Source: Streptomyces sp. XD-27 (lineage in GTDB: Bacteria > Actinomycetota > Actinomycetes > Streptomycetales > Streptomycetaceae). From it: a stretch of DNA of 64,000 nt. Location of the stretch: positions 2,046,001-2,110,000 of the forward strand of contig NZ_CP130713.1 in NCBI RefSeq assembly GCF_030553055.1, written 5' to 3'. The notes under the pieces were generated by a model, which did not search any database, was not told where the DNA came from, and worked only from the letters and a program-made list of their open reading frames with translations. This document shows positions 54,100-63,396 of the stretch, piece by piece (position 1 is the first letter of the stretch; the number at the start of each line of letters is the position of its first letter). The translations under genes and the position numbers were made by a program.

Positions 54100-54345
54100 C
54101 TACGCACACGACGGGTGCTGGCGAGGCCGACTGATCACAACGGGAATGGCTCCGCCGATGACCGTTAAGAGGACAGCCAGACGCTGAGGATCAATCCAGG
54201 GCGCTGCCACAAGCACGATCACGATGACCAGCCAGATACCTCCCCCGCCTGTCGCTAACGGGTGTTGAATGGGTCGGGTCAGCGACCGCCGCGCCGAGTT
54301 GCGCCCTGTGTCCGTACTTCGCCTCACTCTTGATCTCCTGTCCAT
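54100..54345 (-). CDS. Small leftward membrane protein, possible moron
   Basis: 81 residues. A basic head (about 1-33) is followed by two hydrophobic segments: IWLVIVIVLVAAPWI and LAVLLTVIGGAIPVVI. The gene is on the strand opposite to the late genes and has no clear ribosome site before ATG 54345, so the start is uncertain. It ends 6 bp from a strong hairpin. It could be a superinfection exclusion or lysogenic conversion protein; this is inference. Confidence 0.5.
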   Translation of the reverse strand: MDRRSRVRRSTDTGRNSARRSLTRPIQHPLATGGGGIWLVIVIVLVAAPWIDPQRLAVLLTVIGGAIPVVISRPRQHPSCA

Positions 54346-54502
54346 GCAGAACCGTTCTCAGGCCGGGGCGGCCGCTCCCGAAGGCAGATAGAAGCAGTGG
54401 TCACGGGTGGCGCACCAACTGGCGTTGGGGCGCGAACCCTGGCGAATGGTCGCGTGCTTGTTGACACAGAGGAACCGCTCCGAGTGACCAACCGGGGGTG
54501 TC

Positions 54503-54940
54503 TTGTCGTCACCGATTACAGACCGCGACCGTGAGCAAGTCCGCCGACTGCATGCCGAGGGCAAGTCACGTAACGCCATCGCCCGCGCAATCAGGCGCAG
54601 CGCCGCCACCGTGAGCAAGATCGCCCGCGAGGAGGGGCTTGCGTTCAGCGGCGGCGCCCGTGTCGCGGCAGCCACCGAGGCACGGCGAGCGGATGCTGCC
54701 GCACGGCGCGAGCTGCTCGCCGACGAGGCCCTCGACGGTGCCCTCGGGCAGGTCTCCAGGACCGCCGGCGCCGAGTCCGCCCGCGATGCCCGCGACCATG
54801 CCACCGCCGCCCGCGCCCTTACCGAGGTGCACGCCCGCGTCGCCGAACTCGCCCGGCAGACCGGCACGGGAAGTAGGGGCGGCTCGATGCTCGACCGCCT
54901 CGCCGACGCCCTGCTCGCGCCGGACGGGGGTGGCGGATAG
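54503..54940 (+). CDS. Small terminase subunit-like HTH protein
   Basis: 145 residues. The N-terminal HTH reads REQVRRLHAEGKSRNAIAR and IRRSAATVSKIAREEG (about 10-45). The C-terminal part is helical, Ala/Arg-rich, with LTEVHARVAELARQTG, typical of small terminase subunits that bind the packaging site. The start is a TTG (54503-54505). It precedes the large subunit by 8 bp. Confidence 0.8.
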   Translation: MSSPITDRDREQVRRLHAEGKSRNAIARAIRRSAATVSKIAREEGLAFSGGARVAAATEARRADAAARRELLADEALDGALGQVSRTAGAESARDARDHATAARALTEVHARVAELARQTGTGSRGGSMLDRLADALLAPDGGGG

Positions 54941-54948
54941 GGGGTGTG

Positions 54949-56186
54949 ATGGCCGCGCCTCTTCCCCTGTCCGACAAGCAACTGCACTCGATCCGCGCCT
55001 CGTTCGGCGCCCGCATCTCCTGCTGGCACGGCAGCGTTCGGTCGGGAAAGACCATCGCGAGCCTGCTCGCGTTCCTCATCTCCGTACGGCGCGCACCGGC
55101 AACCGGCTTGATCCTGCTGTGCGGGCGCAGCTTGCAGACGATCGAGCGCAACATCATCGAGCCGTTGCAAGACCCCGAGCTGTTCGGCTCGGACGTGGCC
55201 GCGGAGGTCCGGCACACCCGCGGCGCCACCGTGGCGAGCATCCTCGGCCGTACGGTCCATCTGATCGGTGCCTCGGACGCCCGCGCGGAGGGCAGGCTGC
55301 GCGGCGCCACCGCCTCAGTCGCCTACGTCGACGAGGCCACCCTCGTGCCCGAGGCGTTTTGGACGCAGCTACTCGCCCGCCTGTCCGTGCCTGGGGCGCG
55401 GCTGCTGGCGACCACCAATCCCGACGGGCCTCGGCACTGGCTCAAGACCGGGTACCTGGACCGCGCGGGCGAGCTCGACCTCGCCGACTTTCACTTCCGC
55501 CTAGCCGACAACCCCTCGCTATCCCCGCGTACGTCGCAGCGCTGACCGCGGAGTTTTCGGGCCTGTGGCGCCGCCGCATGATCGACGGCGCATGGGTGAT
55601 CGCCGAGGGTGCGGTATTCGACATGTACGACGAGCAGCAGCACGTCGTCCACGAGCTGCCCGCGATGCGCCGCCATTGGGTGGGCATTGACTACGGCACG
55701 AGCAACCCGTTCTCCGCGATCCTGCTCGGGCTCGGCGACGACGACCGCCTGTACGCGGTCGCCGAGTGGCGGTACGACTCCCGCGCCCGCCGCCGCCAGA
55801 TGACCGACGCGCAGTACTCCGCCGCGGTCCGCCGGTGGCTCGACGGGCTCGGCGTCGTCCCCGAGTGGACGTTCATCGACCCGAGCGCGGCGAGCTACTC
55901 GGCACAGCTGTGGAGCGACGGGCACCCCGGCGTCGCCCGTGCCGATAACTCTGTGCTCGACGGCATCCGCAGCGTGTCGAACGCGCTCGACGGGGGCCTG
56001 CTGTACGTGCACCGGTCATGCGAGGGGCTCCTCGGCGAACTGCCGGGCTACGCGTGGTCAGAAGAGGCCGCCGCCCGCGGCGAGGACCGGCCCATCAAGG
56101 CGAACGATCACTCGGTCGACGCCCTGCGGTACGCCGTTCACTCCATCGCGCATGAGTGGCGCCACCTGCTGGCTCAAGCCGCGTAA
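54949..56186 (+). pseudogene. Large terminase subunit, frameshifted as sequenced
   Basis: One protein read in two frames. The ATPase half has Walker A GSVRSGKT (about 26-33), Walker B VAYVDEAT and a motor motif, LLATTNPDG. The nuclease half has GIDYGTSNPFSAILLG, TFIDPSAASYS and NDHSVDALRYAV, with the three catalytic Asp. The break is at the C4 run 55523-55526: adding one C reads ADNPSLSPAYVAALTAEF and gives 412 residues. As written, it stops at 55545. It cuts and packages phage DNA. Confidence 0.9.
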
Positions 56187-56254
56187 CGACCCAACCGCCG
56201 CCCCGGTCGCCCCCGCCCGGGCGCCGGGGCTTTGTCACGCCCGAGGGGGCCGTC

Positions 56255-56695
56255 ATGCCGTGCGACTGGACCGACCGTTTCCTCGCCCGCGTCACCGACA
56301 CCGAGCGTGGCTGCTGGGAGTGGACCGGCACCCGCGACAGGAACGGGTACGGACTGATGTGCATTGACGGCCGTCGTCGCTCCGTACACCGCATCGCGTA
56401 CGAGGCCGTGCGCGGGCCGATACCGGTCGACTTGGAGATCGACCACCTGTGCCGCACGAGGGCGTGCGCGAATCCTGACCACCTCGAAGCCGTGCCGCAC
56501 CGGATCAACGTGCTGCGTGGTGTCTCTTTCGCCGCCCGCAAGGCACGGCAGACGCATTGCGTCAACGGCCACCGGCTCGACGCTGTCACTATCTACCGCG
56601 CGCCCAACGGCACCCGGAAGTGCCGCATTTGCCGCACAGCGGCGAATGAGCGATACCGACGTCGCCGCCGGGGGGTGGCCTGTGCCGCTGCCTGA
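56255..56695 (+). CDS. HNH endonuclease
   Basis: 146 residues. The HNH motif is LEIDHLCRTRACANPDHLE (H64, N73, H76), with zinc Cys in CRTRAC and in CRIC near the C-terminus. WEWTGTRDRNGYG and VHRIAYEAVRG are the conserved N-terminal region. Phage HNH enzymes often sit beside terminase and help cut at the packaging site. ATG 56255 is chosen. Its end overlaps the portal gene by 50 bp. Confidence 0.92.
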   Translation: MPCDWTDRFLARVTDTERGCWEWTGTRDRNGYGLMCIDGRRRSVHRIAYEAVRGPIPVDLEIDHLCRTRACANPDHLEAVPHRINVLRGVSFAARKARQTHCVNGHRLDAVTIYRAPNGTRKCRICRTAANERYRRRRRGVACAAA

Positions 56696-58160
56696 CAACA
56701 ATGTCCCGTGGCCGCCGCCCCAGCTCGCCCGTCTCTATGGCGAGATGCGTGTGGATGACGCCTGGTACTCCGGTGACCCGCAGCGCCTTGCCGAGGTCTA
56801 CCAGCTCCAGCAGCACCGCGAGGACGGGCGGCGCCGGCTGTGGGCACGCCGCCGCCAGCAGCAGCCCGGTAAGCGCGACGGCCGGCTGCACATCCCGCTC
56901 GCCGGCGACATCGCCACCGCGAGCGCCGACCTGTTGTTCAGCGAGCCGCCGACGTTCACTGTCGAGGACACCGCCACGCAGGACCGGCTCGCTGACCTCG
57001 TCGAGGCCGGCGGCATCGCGAACACGCTGCTCGAAGCGGCCGAGGTCGCCGCCGCGCTCGGTGGCGTGTTCCTACGCATCACATGGGATGCGTCGCTCGC
57101 CCCGCGCCCGCTGCTTACCGCCGTGCACGCCGATGCGGCCGTGCCTGAGTTCCGGTTCGGGCAGCTCGTCGCCGTCACCTTCTGGCACGAGCTCGCCTCG
57201 GACTCCGCCACCGTGTGGCGCCACCTCGAACGGCATGAGGTCGGCCGCATCCTGCACGGTCTCTACCAGGGCAGCCCGGATCGGCTCGGCACCCGCGTGC
57301 CGATCACCGAGCACCCCGAGGTTGCCGCCCTCGCCGACTCGCTCGGCCCCGAGGGCGACGCGATCGAGACTGGCATTGCCGAGCTCACCGCCGCCTACGT
57401 CCCCAACGTCCGACCCAACCGCAGGCATCGCGGATCGCCGTTCGGACGCTCGGACTACGCCGCCCCGCTCCATGACCTCATGGACGCACTCGACGAGACA
57501 TGGTCGTCATGGCTGCGCGACATCCGTCTCGCCCGCGCCCGCCTGATCGTGCCCGACGGGTACCTGCGCGACCACGGACCGGGCAGGGGCGCGAGCTTCG
57601 ACGACGACCGGGAAATCTGGGCGCCGCTGAACATCCCGCCGACCGAGCAGGGCGCGGGCATCACCTTGTCTCAGTTCGCGATCAGGGTCGCCGAGCACCA
57701 GTCGACGGCCGACTCGATCGTGCAGCAGGCCGTGCGGTCCGCCGGATACTCGGCGCAGACGTTCGGCCTCGGCGACCAGGGCGGCGCCGTCACCGCGACC
57801 GAGATCAAGGCGCGCGAGCGCCGCTCGATGATCACCCGCGACAAGAAGTCGCGTTACTGGCAGCCCGCGCTCGCCGACATGCTGCACGTCCTGCTCATGC
57901 TCGACCGTGCCCTGTTCACCCCGGGCCTTGTGCCCGAGCGCCCGCGGATCACCTTCGGCGACTCCGTCAGCGAGGACCCGACGACCACCGCGCAGACCCT
58001 TTCGCTGCTCCAGCAAGCGCAGGCCGTAAGCACCGACACCAAGGTGCGCGCCCTGCATCCGGACTGGGACGACACCGCAGTGCAGGAAGAGGTCGACCGC
58101 ATCCTGACCGAGACCGGCCAGGCCGTGCCGGACCCCATGCAGTCCGGCGCTCTCGTCTAG
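56646..58160 (+). CDS. Phage portal protein (SPP1 gp6-like)
   Basis: 504 residues. ASADLLFSEPPTFTVED (about 83-99) and TWSSWLRDIRLARARLIVP are portal hallmarks; TATEIKARERRSMITRDKKSRYW matches the C-terminal helix region (split: ATEIKARERRSM / ITRDKKSRYW). It forms the dodecameric DNA entry ring in the capsid. ATG 56646 gives a normal length and overlaps the HNH gene. Confidence 0.92.
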   Translation: MSDTDVAAGGWPVPLPDNNVPWPPPQLARLYGEMRVDDAWYSGDPQRLAEVYQLQQHREDGRRRLWARRRQQQPGKRDGRLHIPLAGDIATASADLLFSEPPTFTVEDTATQDRLADLVEAGGIANTLLEAAEVAAALGGVFLRITWDASLAPRPLLTAVHADAAVPEFRFGQLVAVTFWHELASDSATVWRHLERHEVGRILHGLYQGSPDRLGTRVPITEHPEVAALADSLGPEGDAIETGIAELTAAYVPNVRPNRRHRGSPFGRSDYAAPLHDLMDALDETWSSWLRDIRLARARLIVPDGYLRDHGPGRGASFDDDREIWAPLNIPPTEQGAGITLSQFAIRVAEHQSTADSIVQQAVRSAGYSAQTFGLGDQGGAVTATEIKARERRSMITRDKKSRYWQPALADMLHVLLMLDRALFTPGLVPERPRITFGDSVSEDPTTTAQTLSLLQQAQAVSTDTKVRALHPDWDDTAVQEEVDRILTETGQAVPDPMQSGALV

Positions 58161-58310
58161 CTACCGCGCCCGGAAGATCACCGCCAAGAGCCGTTCCGCC
58201 CGTGCCCTGATCTGTGGCTCGGGGTGCGCCATGGCCACGGCGAGCAGCACCGTAACCAGAGCAAAGAAAGGAGTCGAAATGGCTGCGATCTGCGCATCAA
58301 TTCCCATCAT
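58161..58310 (-). CDS. Small leftward membrane peptide, possible moron
   Basis: 49 residues on the minus strand, from tandem ATG codons (58310 and 58307) to a TAG that abuts the portal stop. A hydrophobic helix, STPFFALVTVLLAVAMA, is followed by a basic tail (RARAERLLAVIFRAR). There is no Shine-Dalgarno; TACTGT about 10 nt upstream could be a -10 for leaderless expression. The 58,160-58,528 gap is AT-richer than its neighbours. The rest of that gap holds no gene that I can support. Confidence 0.5.
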   Translation of the reverse strand: MMGIDAQIAAISTPFFALVTVLLAVAMAHPEPQIRARAERLLAVIFRAR

Positions 58311-58528
58311 GCGGAGACAGTACAAGATGTCACGAATCCACTAATTTACCCACACGTGCGCGGGGCGTTAAGTTATATGCGTCATCCGCCAACAGGCATG
58401 CTGATCAGGCATGTTGAGGTACGTAACTCGGCCACCCCCGGCCGAATAAGGACCGTGTCACACCTCACGCAGTCGTCGCGATTCTCACTTACGCGTTCCT
58501 CGCTTAGCGGGATATTCCGGGGGGTGCC

Positions 58529-60813
58529 ATGCCGATTCACCCCGGGATGGTCGAGGACCTCTCGGCCGGCGTGCGTGACCTGTACGCGGACGCCGAGCAG
58601 CGGCTGCTCGGCATCGTCGCTCGGCGGCTCGCCGAAGGATTCGAGGCCCCGGGGTGGGCCACTAACAAACTCCGCGACATTCAGGCCCTGCGCCGCGCCG
58701 CGCAGGGCGTCGTCGACGCGCTCGGCTCCGCCATGCAGTTGGAGGTGTTCGACGCCGTCGCCGAGGCGTACAGCATCGGCGCCCGTGCAGGGCTCGCCGA
58801 GCTCGGCGCCGGGCACGACGACGACCTGCGCCGCATCGCCGAGACCACTCCGAACACGAGGGCGGTCGACCGGCTCGCCGCCGAGACCATCGACCTCGTC
58901 ACGCAGACCCACCGAGGCATTCTGCGCGGCATCGAGGACGGGTACCGGCAGGTGATCGCCGAGGTAGCCGGTACGCCACTGCTCGGCGTCGACACCCGCC
59001 GGCAGGCGACGCAGCGCGCCATGGAGCGGTTCAGCGACCAAGGTCTGCGGACGTTCGTCGACAAGGGCGGGCGCGCGTGGCAGATGACCTCTTACGCCGA
59101 GATGGCGACGCGGACGGCGGTCGGCAGGGCTGCGGTCGAAGCGCACGGCGACCGGCTGCGCGCCGCTGGCCTCGACCTCGTGATCGTCTCCAACGCCCCG
59201 CACGAGTGCCCGCTCTGCAAACCGTTCGAGGGCCAGGTGCTGAGTCTCGATGGGCCCGACGGCGCCCGCACGGTCGAGGTCGAGCACGCCGCCGTCGACG
59301 GTGAGACCGTGCGCGTGAAAATCCTCGGTACGGTCGACGAGGCGCGGCGCCGCGGACTCCAGCACCCCAACTGCCGCCACTCGTTGAGTGCCTACCTTCC
59401 CGGGATCACCCGGGCTCCGGTCGAGCACTCCGAGGACCCTCACGGCTACGTAGCATCACAGCGCCAGCGCGCAATCGAGCGCGGCATCCGCAAGTGGAAG
59501 AACCGGGCCGCCTCGGCTGTGACTCCCGAGGGCAAGCGCGCGGCCGAGGCACGCGTGCGTGCCTGGCAGAAGAGGCAGCGCGAGCACCTCGCCGCGCACC
59601 CCGAACTCATCCGGCGGCGCGAGCGCGAGCAGCCCGGCGCCGGCAACCTCCCCCGAGTACCGGCACGGCGGGACGCCCCGGCACCCCGACCGGCCCGGGC
59701 TCGGACCCGTACGAGGCCGCGCGCGTCCGCTCCGGCGACGCGCACACCCTGCCCGAGATGAGCGACGAGCAGCTCGGCGCCGCCATCCGGCCCGGCATCC
59801 TCGATCAGCGCGACCTCGACCGCATCCGTGCGGAAGCGGACCGGCGCGACGAGCAGGCCCTGCTCGACCGCATACGCCCCGGCGGCCAGCTCGCCGACGA
59901 CCTCTCGCCGTTCTCGGATACCGAGCTCGGCGGCGTGCTGCGCCACCTCGACGACGAGCAGGTGCTGCGCGTGGTCGCCGAGATGGACCGGCGCGACGTC
60001 GCTGCCCGCCTCCCGGAGGTACGGCCCGAGCTGGTCGGCCTGTCCGACGAGCAGCTCGCCCACCGCGCGCGCCGCGCCGATGCGGGCGAGCTCGCCGCCA
60101 TCGCGGCCGAGGCCGACCGCCGGCAACTACTCGCCGCGCTGTTCCCCGCGGGGCAGCTCTCCGCCGGCCTCGCCGGGTTCGGCGACGACGTGCTCGGATG
60201 GGCCGTGCGCTACGCCTCGCCGGACGAGGCCGCACGCATCGCGGCCGAGCTGGACCGCCGGTATCCCGTCTCCCCGCCCACTGTGGCTACGGGTGGCACG
60301 ACGGCCGACTACCTCGCCAACCGTGCCGCGCTCGACGACGCCATGCAGCCCGTGCGCCTGGAGGACCCGCAGCCCGCGGACCCCGACGAGTGGGGCGCAT
60401 ACGGTCGCGACGTCACCGAAGGCCCGGACGGGACCGAGCACATGTCGGCCGTCGAACGCTGGGCGTACGAGAGGGAGCTCGCCGACCGCGAGGCACAGAT
60501 CGCGTACACCCGCGAGGAGATACGCGCGATGTACCAAGAGCACATCTACTTGCAGTGGCTCGCCGCCGAGGACGCCACCCGCGGACACCTGCTCAACCGC
60601 CGGGCCGAGGCCGCCGGCGTCGACCCGCGCAGCCTGTTCTCGGGGCCGTCGCACGTCGCCTACGCCCGCGCGTCCGAGGACCTCATACGGTGGTGGGACG
60701 AAGTATCGCCGCGCATCACGCTCGCCGAGTTCACTGAACAGGTAACCGGCGTGCGCAGCGCCGCGGCCGAGACCGCCCGGCATTCCGGCAGCGACCAACG
60801 CCGCAAGCAGTAG
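58529..60813 (+). pseudogene. MuF-like minor head protein with C-terminal extension, frameshifted as sequenced
   Basis: The first frame gives a helical head and the Phage_Mu_F domain: ECPLCKPFEGQVLSL and HPNCRHSLSAYLPG (about 220-300). The second frame gives four degenerate repeats ending AExDRR (about 400-580) and a helical tail (YLQWLAAEDATRGHLLNRR). One extra C in the C5 run at 59650-59654 joins them as QPGAGNLPPSTGTAG, giving 761 residues. The protein would be a head component placed near the portal. The extension is typical of Streptomyces phages. Confidence 0.85.
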
Positions 60814-60822
60814 GGGGCACCC

Positions 60823-60981
60823 ATGGGCTTTCGCGAAGACGCGATGCGCGCACACCAGGCCGGATACGCCGCCGCACGCGCCAGCCGGCCGCCGACCGAC
60901 TGCCCGCACCCCGCTGACTCGCCGCTGCGCCTGGCGTGGGTGCGAGGCTACGTGAAAGGCCAAGTCCCCAGCGATACCTAA
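60823..60981 (+). CDS. Rmf/CrpP-fold small protein
   Basis: 52 residues. AHQAGYAAARASRPPTDCPH followed by LRLAWVRGYVKGQ matches the ribosome modulation factor (Rmf)/CrpP pattern A-x3-GY...CP...R-x2-W-x2-GY. Rmf dimerises ribosomes in stationary phase in E. coli; the fold's role in phages is unknown. GGGGGC is 5-10 nt before the ATG. It lies between MuF and scaffold, an odd place for such a gene. Confidence 0.75.
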   Translation: MGFREDAMRAHQAGYAAARASRPPTDCPHPADSPLRLAWVRGYVKGQVPSDT

Positions 60982-61319
60982 CAGACGACGCGCCCAAACT
61001 GCGAGACCTGTTCGTCGCGCTCCTGAGCAGTAAGGGGCGGCATCCCCCTACAAGTGATCTTCAAGCCGCTGTCATCCGACCAGACCTTCACGACGCCGCC
61101 ATGGTGACTACACGCTCCCCGCCGACCGATGGATCGTGATGGCCAACCATCCGCGCATGTACTGCCTTCGTACTGCCAATGCAGGAACGAGGCGGAAGGC
61201 GTAGGGGTAACAGCGGGTACAGACCCGGTTGGCGTCGTCCAGGCGTCTATCAAACCCAGCAACAGCATTCCTCCAATTGCGAGCATCAGACACCCGCACC
61301 CGTCGCTGCTTCTAGCCAT
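60978..61319 (-). CDS. Leftward secreted or membrane protein with DUF3761-like domain, moron candidate
   Basis: 113 residues. A hydrophobic segment (CGCLMLAIGGMLLLGLIDAW, about 8-27) precedes a Pro/Thr linker and the motif CADGWPSRSIGRRGACSHHG, close to the pattern C-x-DG...RRG-x-CSxHGG of DUF3761. It reads against the late genes and its end overlaps the Rmf-like gene by 4 bp. GC is lower than the surrounding genes. A secreted lysogenic factor is plausible; function unknown. Confidence 0.65.
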   Translation of the reverse strand: MARSSDGCGCLMLAIGGMLLLGLIDAWTTPTGSVPAVTPTPSASFLHWQYEGSTCADGWPSRSIGRRGACSHHGGVVKVWSDDSGLKITCRGMPPLTAQERDEQVSQFGRVVC

Positions 61320-61415
61320 CTGCGCCCCCTGCTCTTGCGGGCGCAGCCTACCGACGGCCCGCCGATCCGGCGGGCCCTTTCTCACACCCGTGCCCCGCCC
61401 GGAGGTTCCTTTCCC

Positions 61416-62015
61416 ATGCCCGAGAACAGCCTCGACACGGCGCCGCCCACCGACGAGCAGGGCGCGCAGCAGGACAACAGCGGCGCCCCTGCCTCACCCG
61501 CTGCGCCACTCCCGCAGTCCTCGGCGCCGGACCCGGCGGCCGAGGAACATCTCGCCGCCGCTGAACAGCGCGCCACCGAGCACGCCGAGCGTGCCGAGCA
61601 GCTACAGCAGGCACTCAACCCCGACGGCAAAGGCGAGGCCGGGCAGGACCCTGCGCAGCTCGCTGCCGCGGTCGCCGAGCGCGACACGCAGCTTGCCGAC
61701 CTCGCCGCCCGCCTGCGTACCGCGCAGGTCGAGCTCGCCGCGCACCGCGCTGCCAGCGACCACGGTGCACGCGCCGACCGGCTGCTCAACTCCCGCAACT
61801 TCCTCGACTCCGTGAACGGGCTCGACCCGGACGCACCGAAGTTCGGCGAGCAGCTCGCCGCCGCCATCACGGCCGCTGTCGAGGTCGACCCCGACCTGTA
61901 CCGCGCCGCGCCCGCAGGCCCGCCGCGCGGCGGGGCGGAGTTCAACGGGTCGCCCTCCGCCGAGCGACGCCCCAAGAACCTGCACGACGCCATCGCTGCC
62001 CGACTCGGAAGTTAG
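61416..62015 (+). CDS. Phage scaffolding protein
   Basis: 199 residues, Ala/Gln/Glu-rich. It has a long coiled coil (about 50-115, EHLAAAEQRATEHAERAEQL and AAAVAERDTQLADLAARLRT) and a disordered, Pro-rich N-terminus, typical of scaffolds lying between MuF and capsid genes. GGAGG is 10 nt upstream of the ATG. It guides capsid assembly and is then removed. Confidence 0.85.
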   Translation: MPENSLDTAPPTDEQGAQQDNSGAPASPAAPLPQSSAPDPAAEEHLAAAEQRATEHAERAEQLQQALNPDGKGEAGQDPAQLAAAVAERDTQLADLAARLRTAQVELAAHRAASDHGARADRLLNSRNFLDSVNGLDPDAPKFGEQLAAAITAAVEVDPDLYRAAPAGPPRGGAEFNGSPSAERRPKNLHDAIAARLGS

Positions 62016-62371
62016 GCGCCCGCCTCGTCGTCTCGCCTGCTGGCCTCCTGTGCTGGATCGGCCTCTTCCCGATCGCCAGCAGCGGCCGGTCGGCCTAACC
62101 GCGCCCGAACCATGTCCGCGCGCGCAAGCAGAAGTTGCGCCCACGCCTTAATGATCGCGGCAATCCCGGTTAGTCCGGCCGTTGTCAGTGCTGCAATCGA
62201 GGCGATCAAGCCAGCCGAGCCCCCCGCACTCTGGATCGAACTCTCACCTACGTGGCCGCGACGCAGCGCGTCTTCCGCCCTCTGTAGTAACTCCTCCTCA
62301 CGCTCTGTCAGCCGGTTCCGGTCCTCCCCCGGCGAATCCCCCAACTGACCGTCCCTCGTTTCGTCACCCAT
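62012..62371 (-). CDS. Leftward small membrane protein, moron candidate
   Basis: 119 residues. An acidic head (TEREEELLQRAEDAL) precedes a long hydrophobic segment (GLIASIAALTTAGLTGIAAI) and an Arg/Ala-rich tail. Codon use is less GC-rich at third positions than in its neighbours. GGAGACTCC overlaps the capsid ribosome site and gives an SD for ATG 62371. It overlaps the scaffold stop by 4 bp. It reads opposite to the late genes. Function unknown. Confidence 0.6.
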   Translation of the reverse strand: MGDETRDGQLGDSPGEDRNRLTEREEELLQRAEDALRRGHVGESSIQSAGGSAGLIASIAALTTAGLTGIAAIIKAWAQLLLARADMVRARLGRPAAAGDREEADPAQEASRRDDEAGA

Positions 62372-62385
62372 GCAAGGAGTCTCCT

Positions 62386-63392
62386 ATGGCGATCACCCTC
62401 GCCGAGGCCAAACTGAACACTCTCGATGACATCGACCTCACGGTGATCGACGAGTTCCGCAAGTCGTCCTGGCTGCTCGACAATCTCCAGTTCGACCAGG
62501 CCGTGAACCCTGCCGGGGGCGGCGCGACCCTGACCTACGGATACACACGGCTCGTCGCCGAGCGCGGCGCGGCTTTCCGCCCCTACAACACCGAGTACGA
62601 GGTCGCCGAGGCCAAACGTGCCCGCTACTCCGTCGACCTGGTGCCGCTCGGCGGCGCGTTCGAGGTCGACCGCGTGCTCGCCAGCCTCGGACCCGCCGCT
62701 ACCAACGAGGTCGAGCTGCAAATGGGGCAGACCATCAAGGCCGCTAACGCGTTCTTCTCCGACCAGGTGATCAACGGGCAGCGCGTGCCGACGCCGAACG
62801 GCGAGACGGGATTCGACGGGCTCGACGTCGCCCTCGCCGGCAGCTCAACCGAGCTCGGCGCCGACACGGTCCACGACTGGACCGGCGAGGCCCTCGCAGA
62901 TGACCGCGCGCGGGCAAACGACGCGCTCGACCTGCTCGACGAGTTCCTCGGCCTCCTCGACGGCACCCCGTCCGCGATCCTGGGCAACAAGCAGACCATC
63001 CTGCGTGTGAAGTCCCTCGCGCGCCGCGCGGGCTACTACACCCGCAGCGAGGACGCGTTCGGCCGCACGATCGACGGATACAACGGCATCCCGCTCATCG
63101 ACCTCGGCGCCAAGGCCGGCACCAACGACCCCGTGATCCCCTGGAGGAGCGGCAGTTCGAGGACAGCGAGGCCGCGTCGGGTACGGGCCTGTCGGACCTG
63201 TACGCCGTGCGGCTCGGGCTGGATGGCTTCCATGGCGTGACCACGACCACAGGCGACCTCGTCAAGCCGTGGCTGCCCGATTTCTCGACCGCCTACGCCG
63301 TCAAGCGCGGCGAGGTCGAGCTCGGCCCCGTCGCCGTCGCGCTCAAGGCGACCCGCGCGGCCGCGGTGCTGCGGAACATCAAGGTGCGGTGA
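62386..63392 (+). pseudogene. Major capsid protein, frameshifted as sequenced
   Basis: The first frame covers most of a HK97-like capsid protein: LNTLDDIDLTVIDEFRKSS, ALKE-like helices, YNGIPLIDLGAKAG. The last part is in another frame (LYAVRLGLDGFHGVTTTTG ... AAAVLRNIKVR). Adding one C to the C4 run at 63138-63141 joins them (NDPVIPLEERQFEDSEAA) into a 335-residue protein. AAGGAG lies 6 nt before ATG 62386. As written, capsid would be truncated by about 50 residues. Confidence 0.88.
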
Positions 63393-63396
63393 GCCC

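Noticed and set aside
9477..63141. Programmed frameshifting as the explanation for the split genes
   Set aside because: The sites are plain C runs without slippery heptamers or stimulatory structures, they occur in unrelated gene families, and all need the same one-base change.
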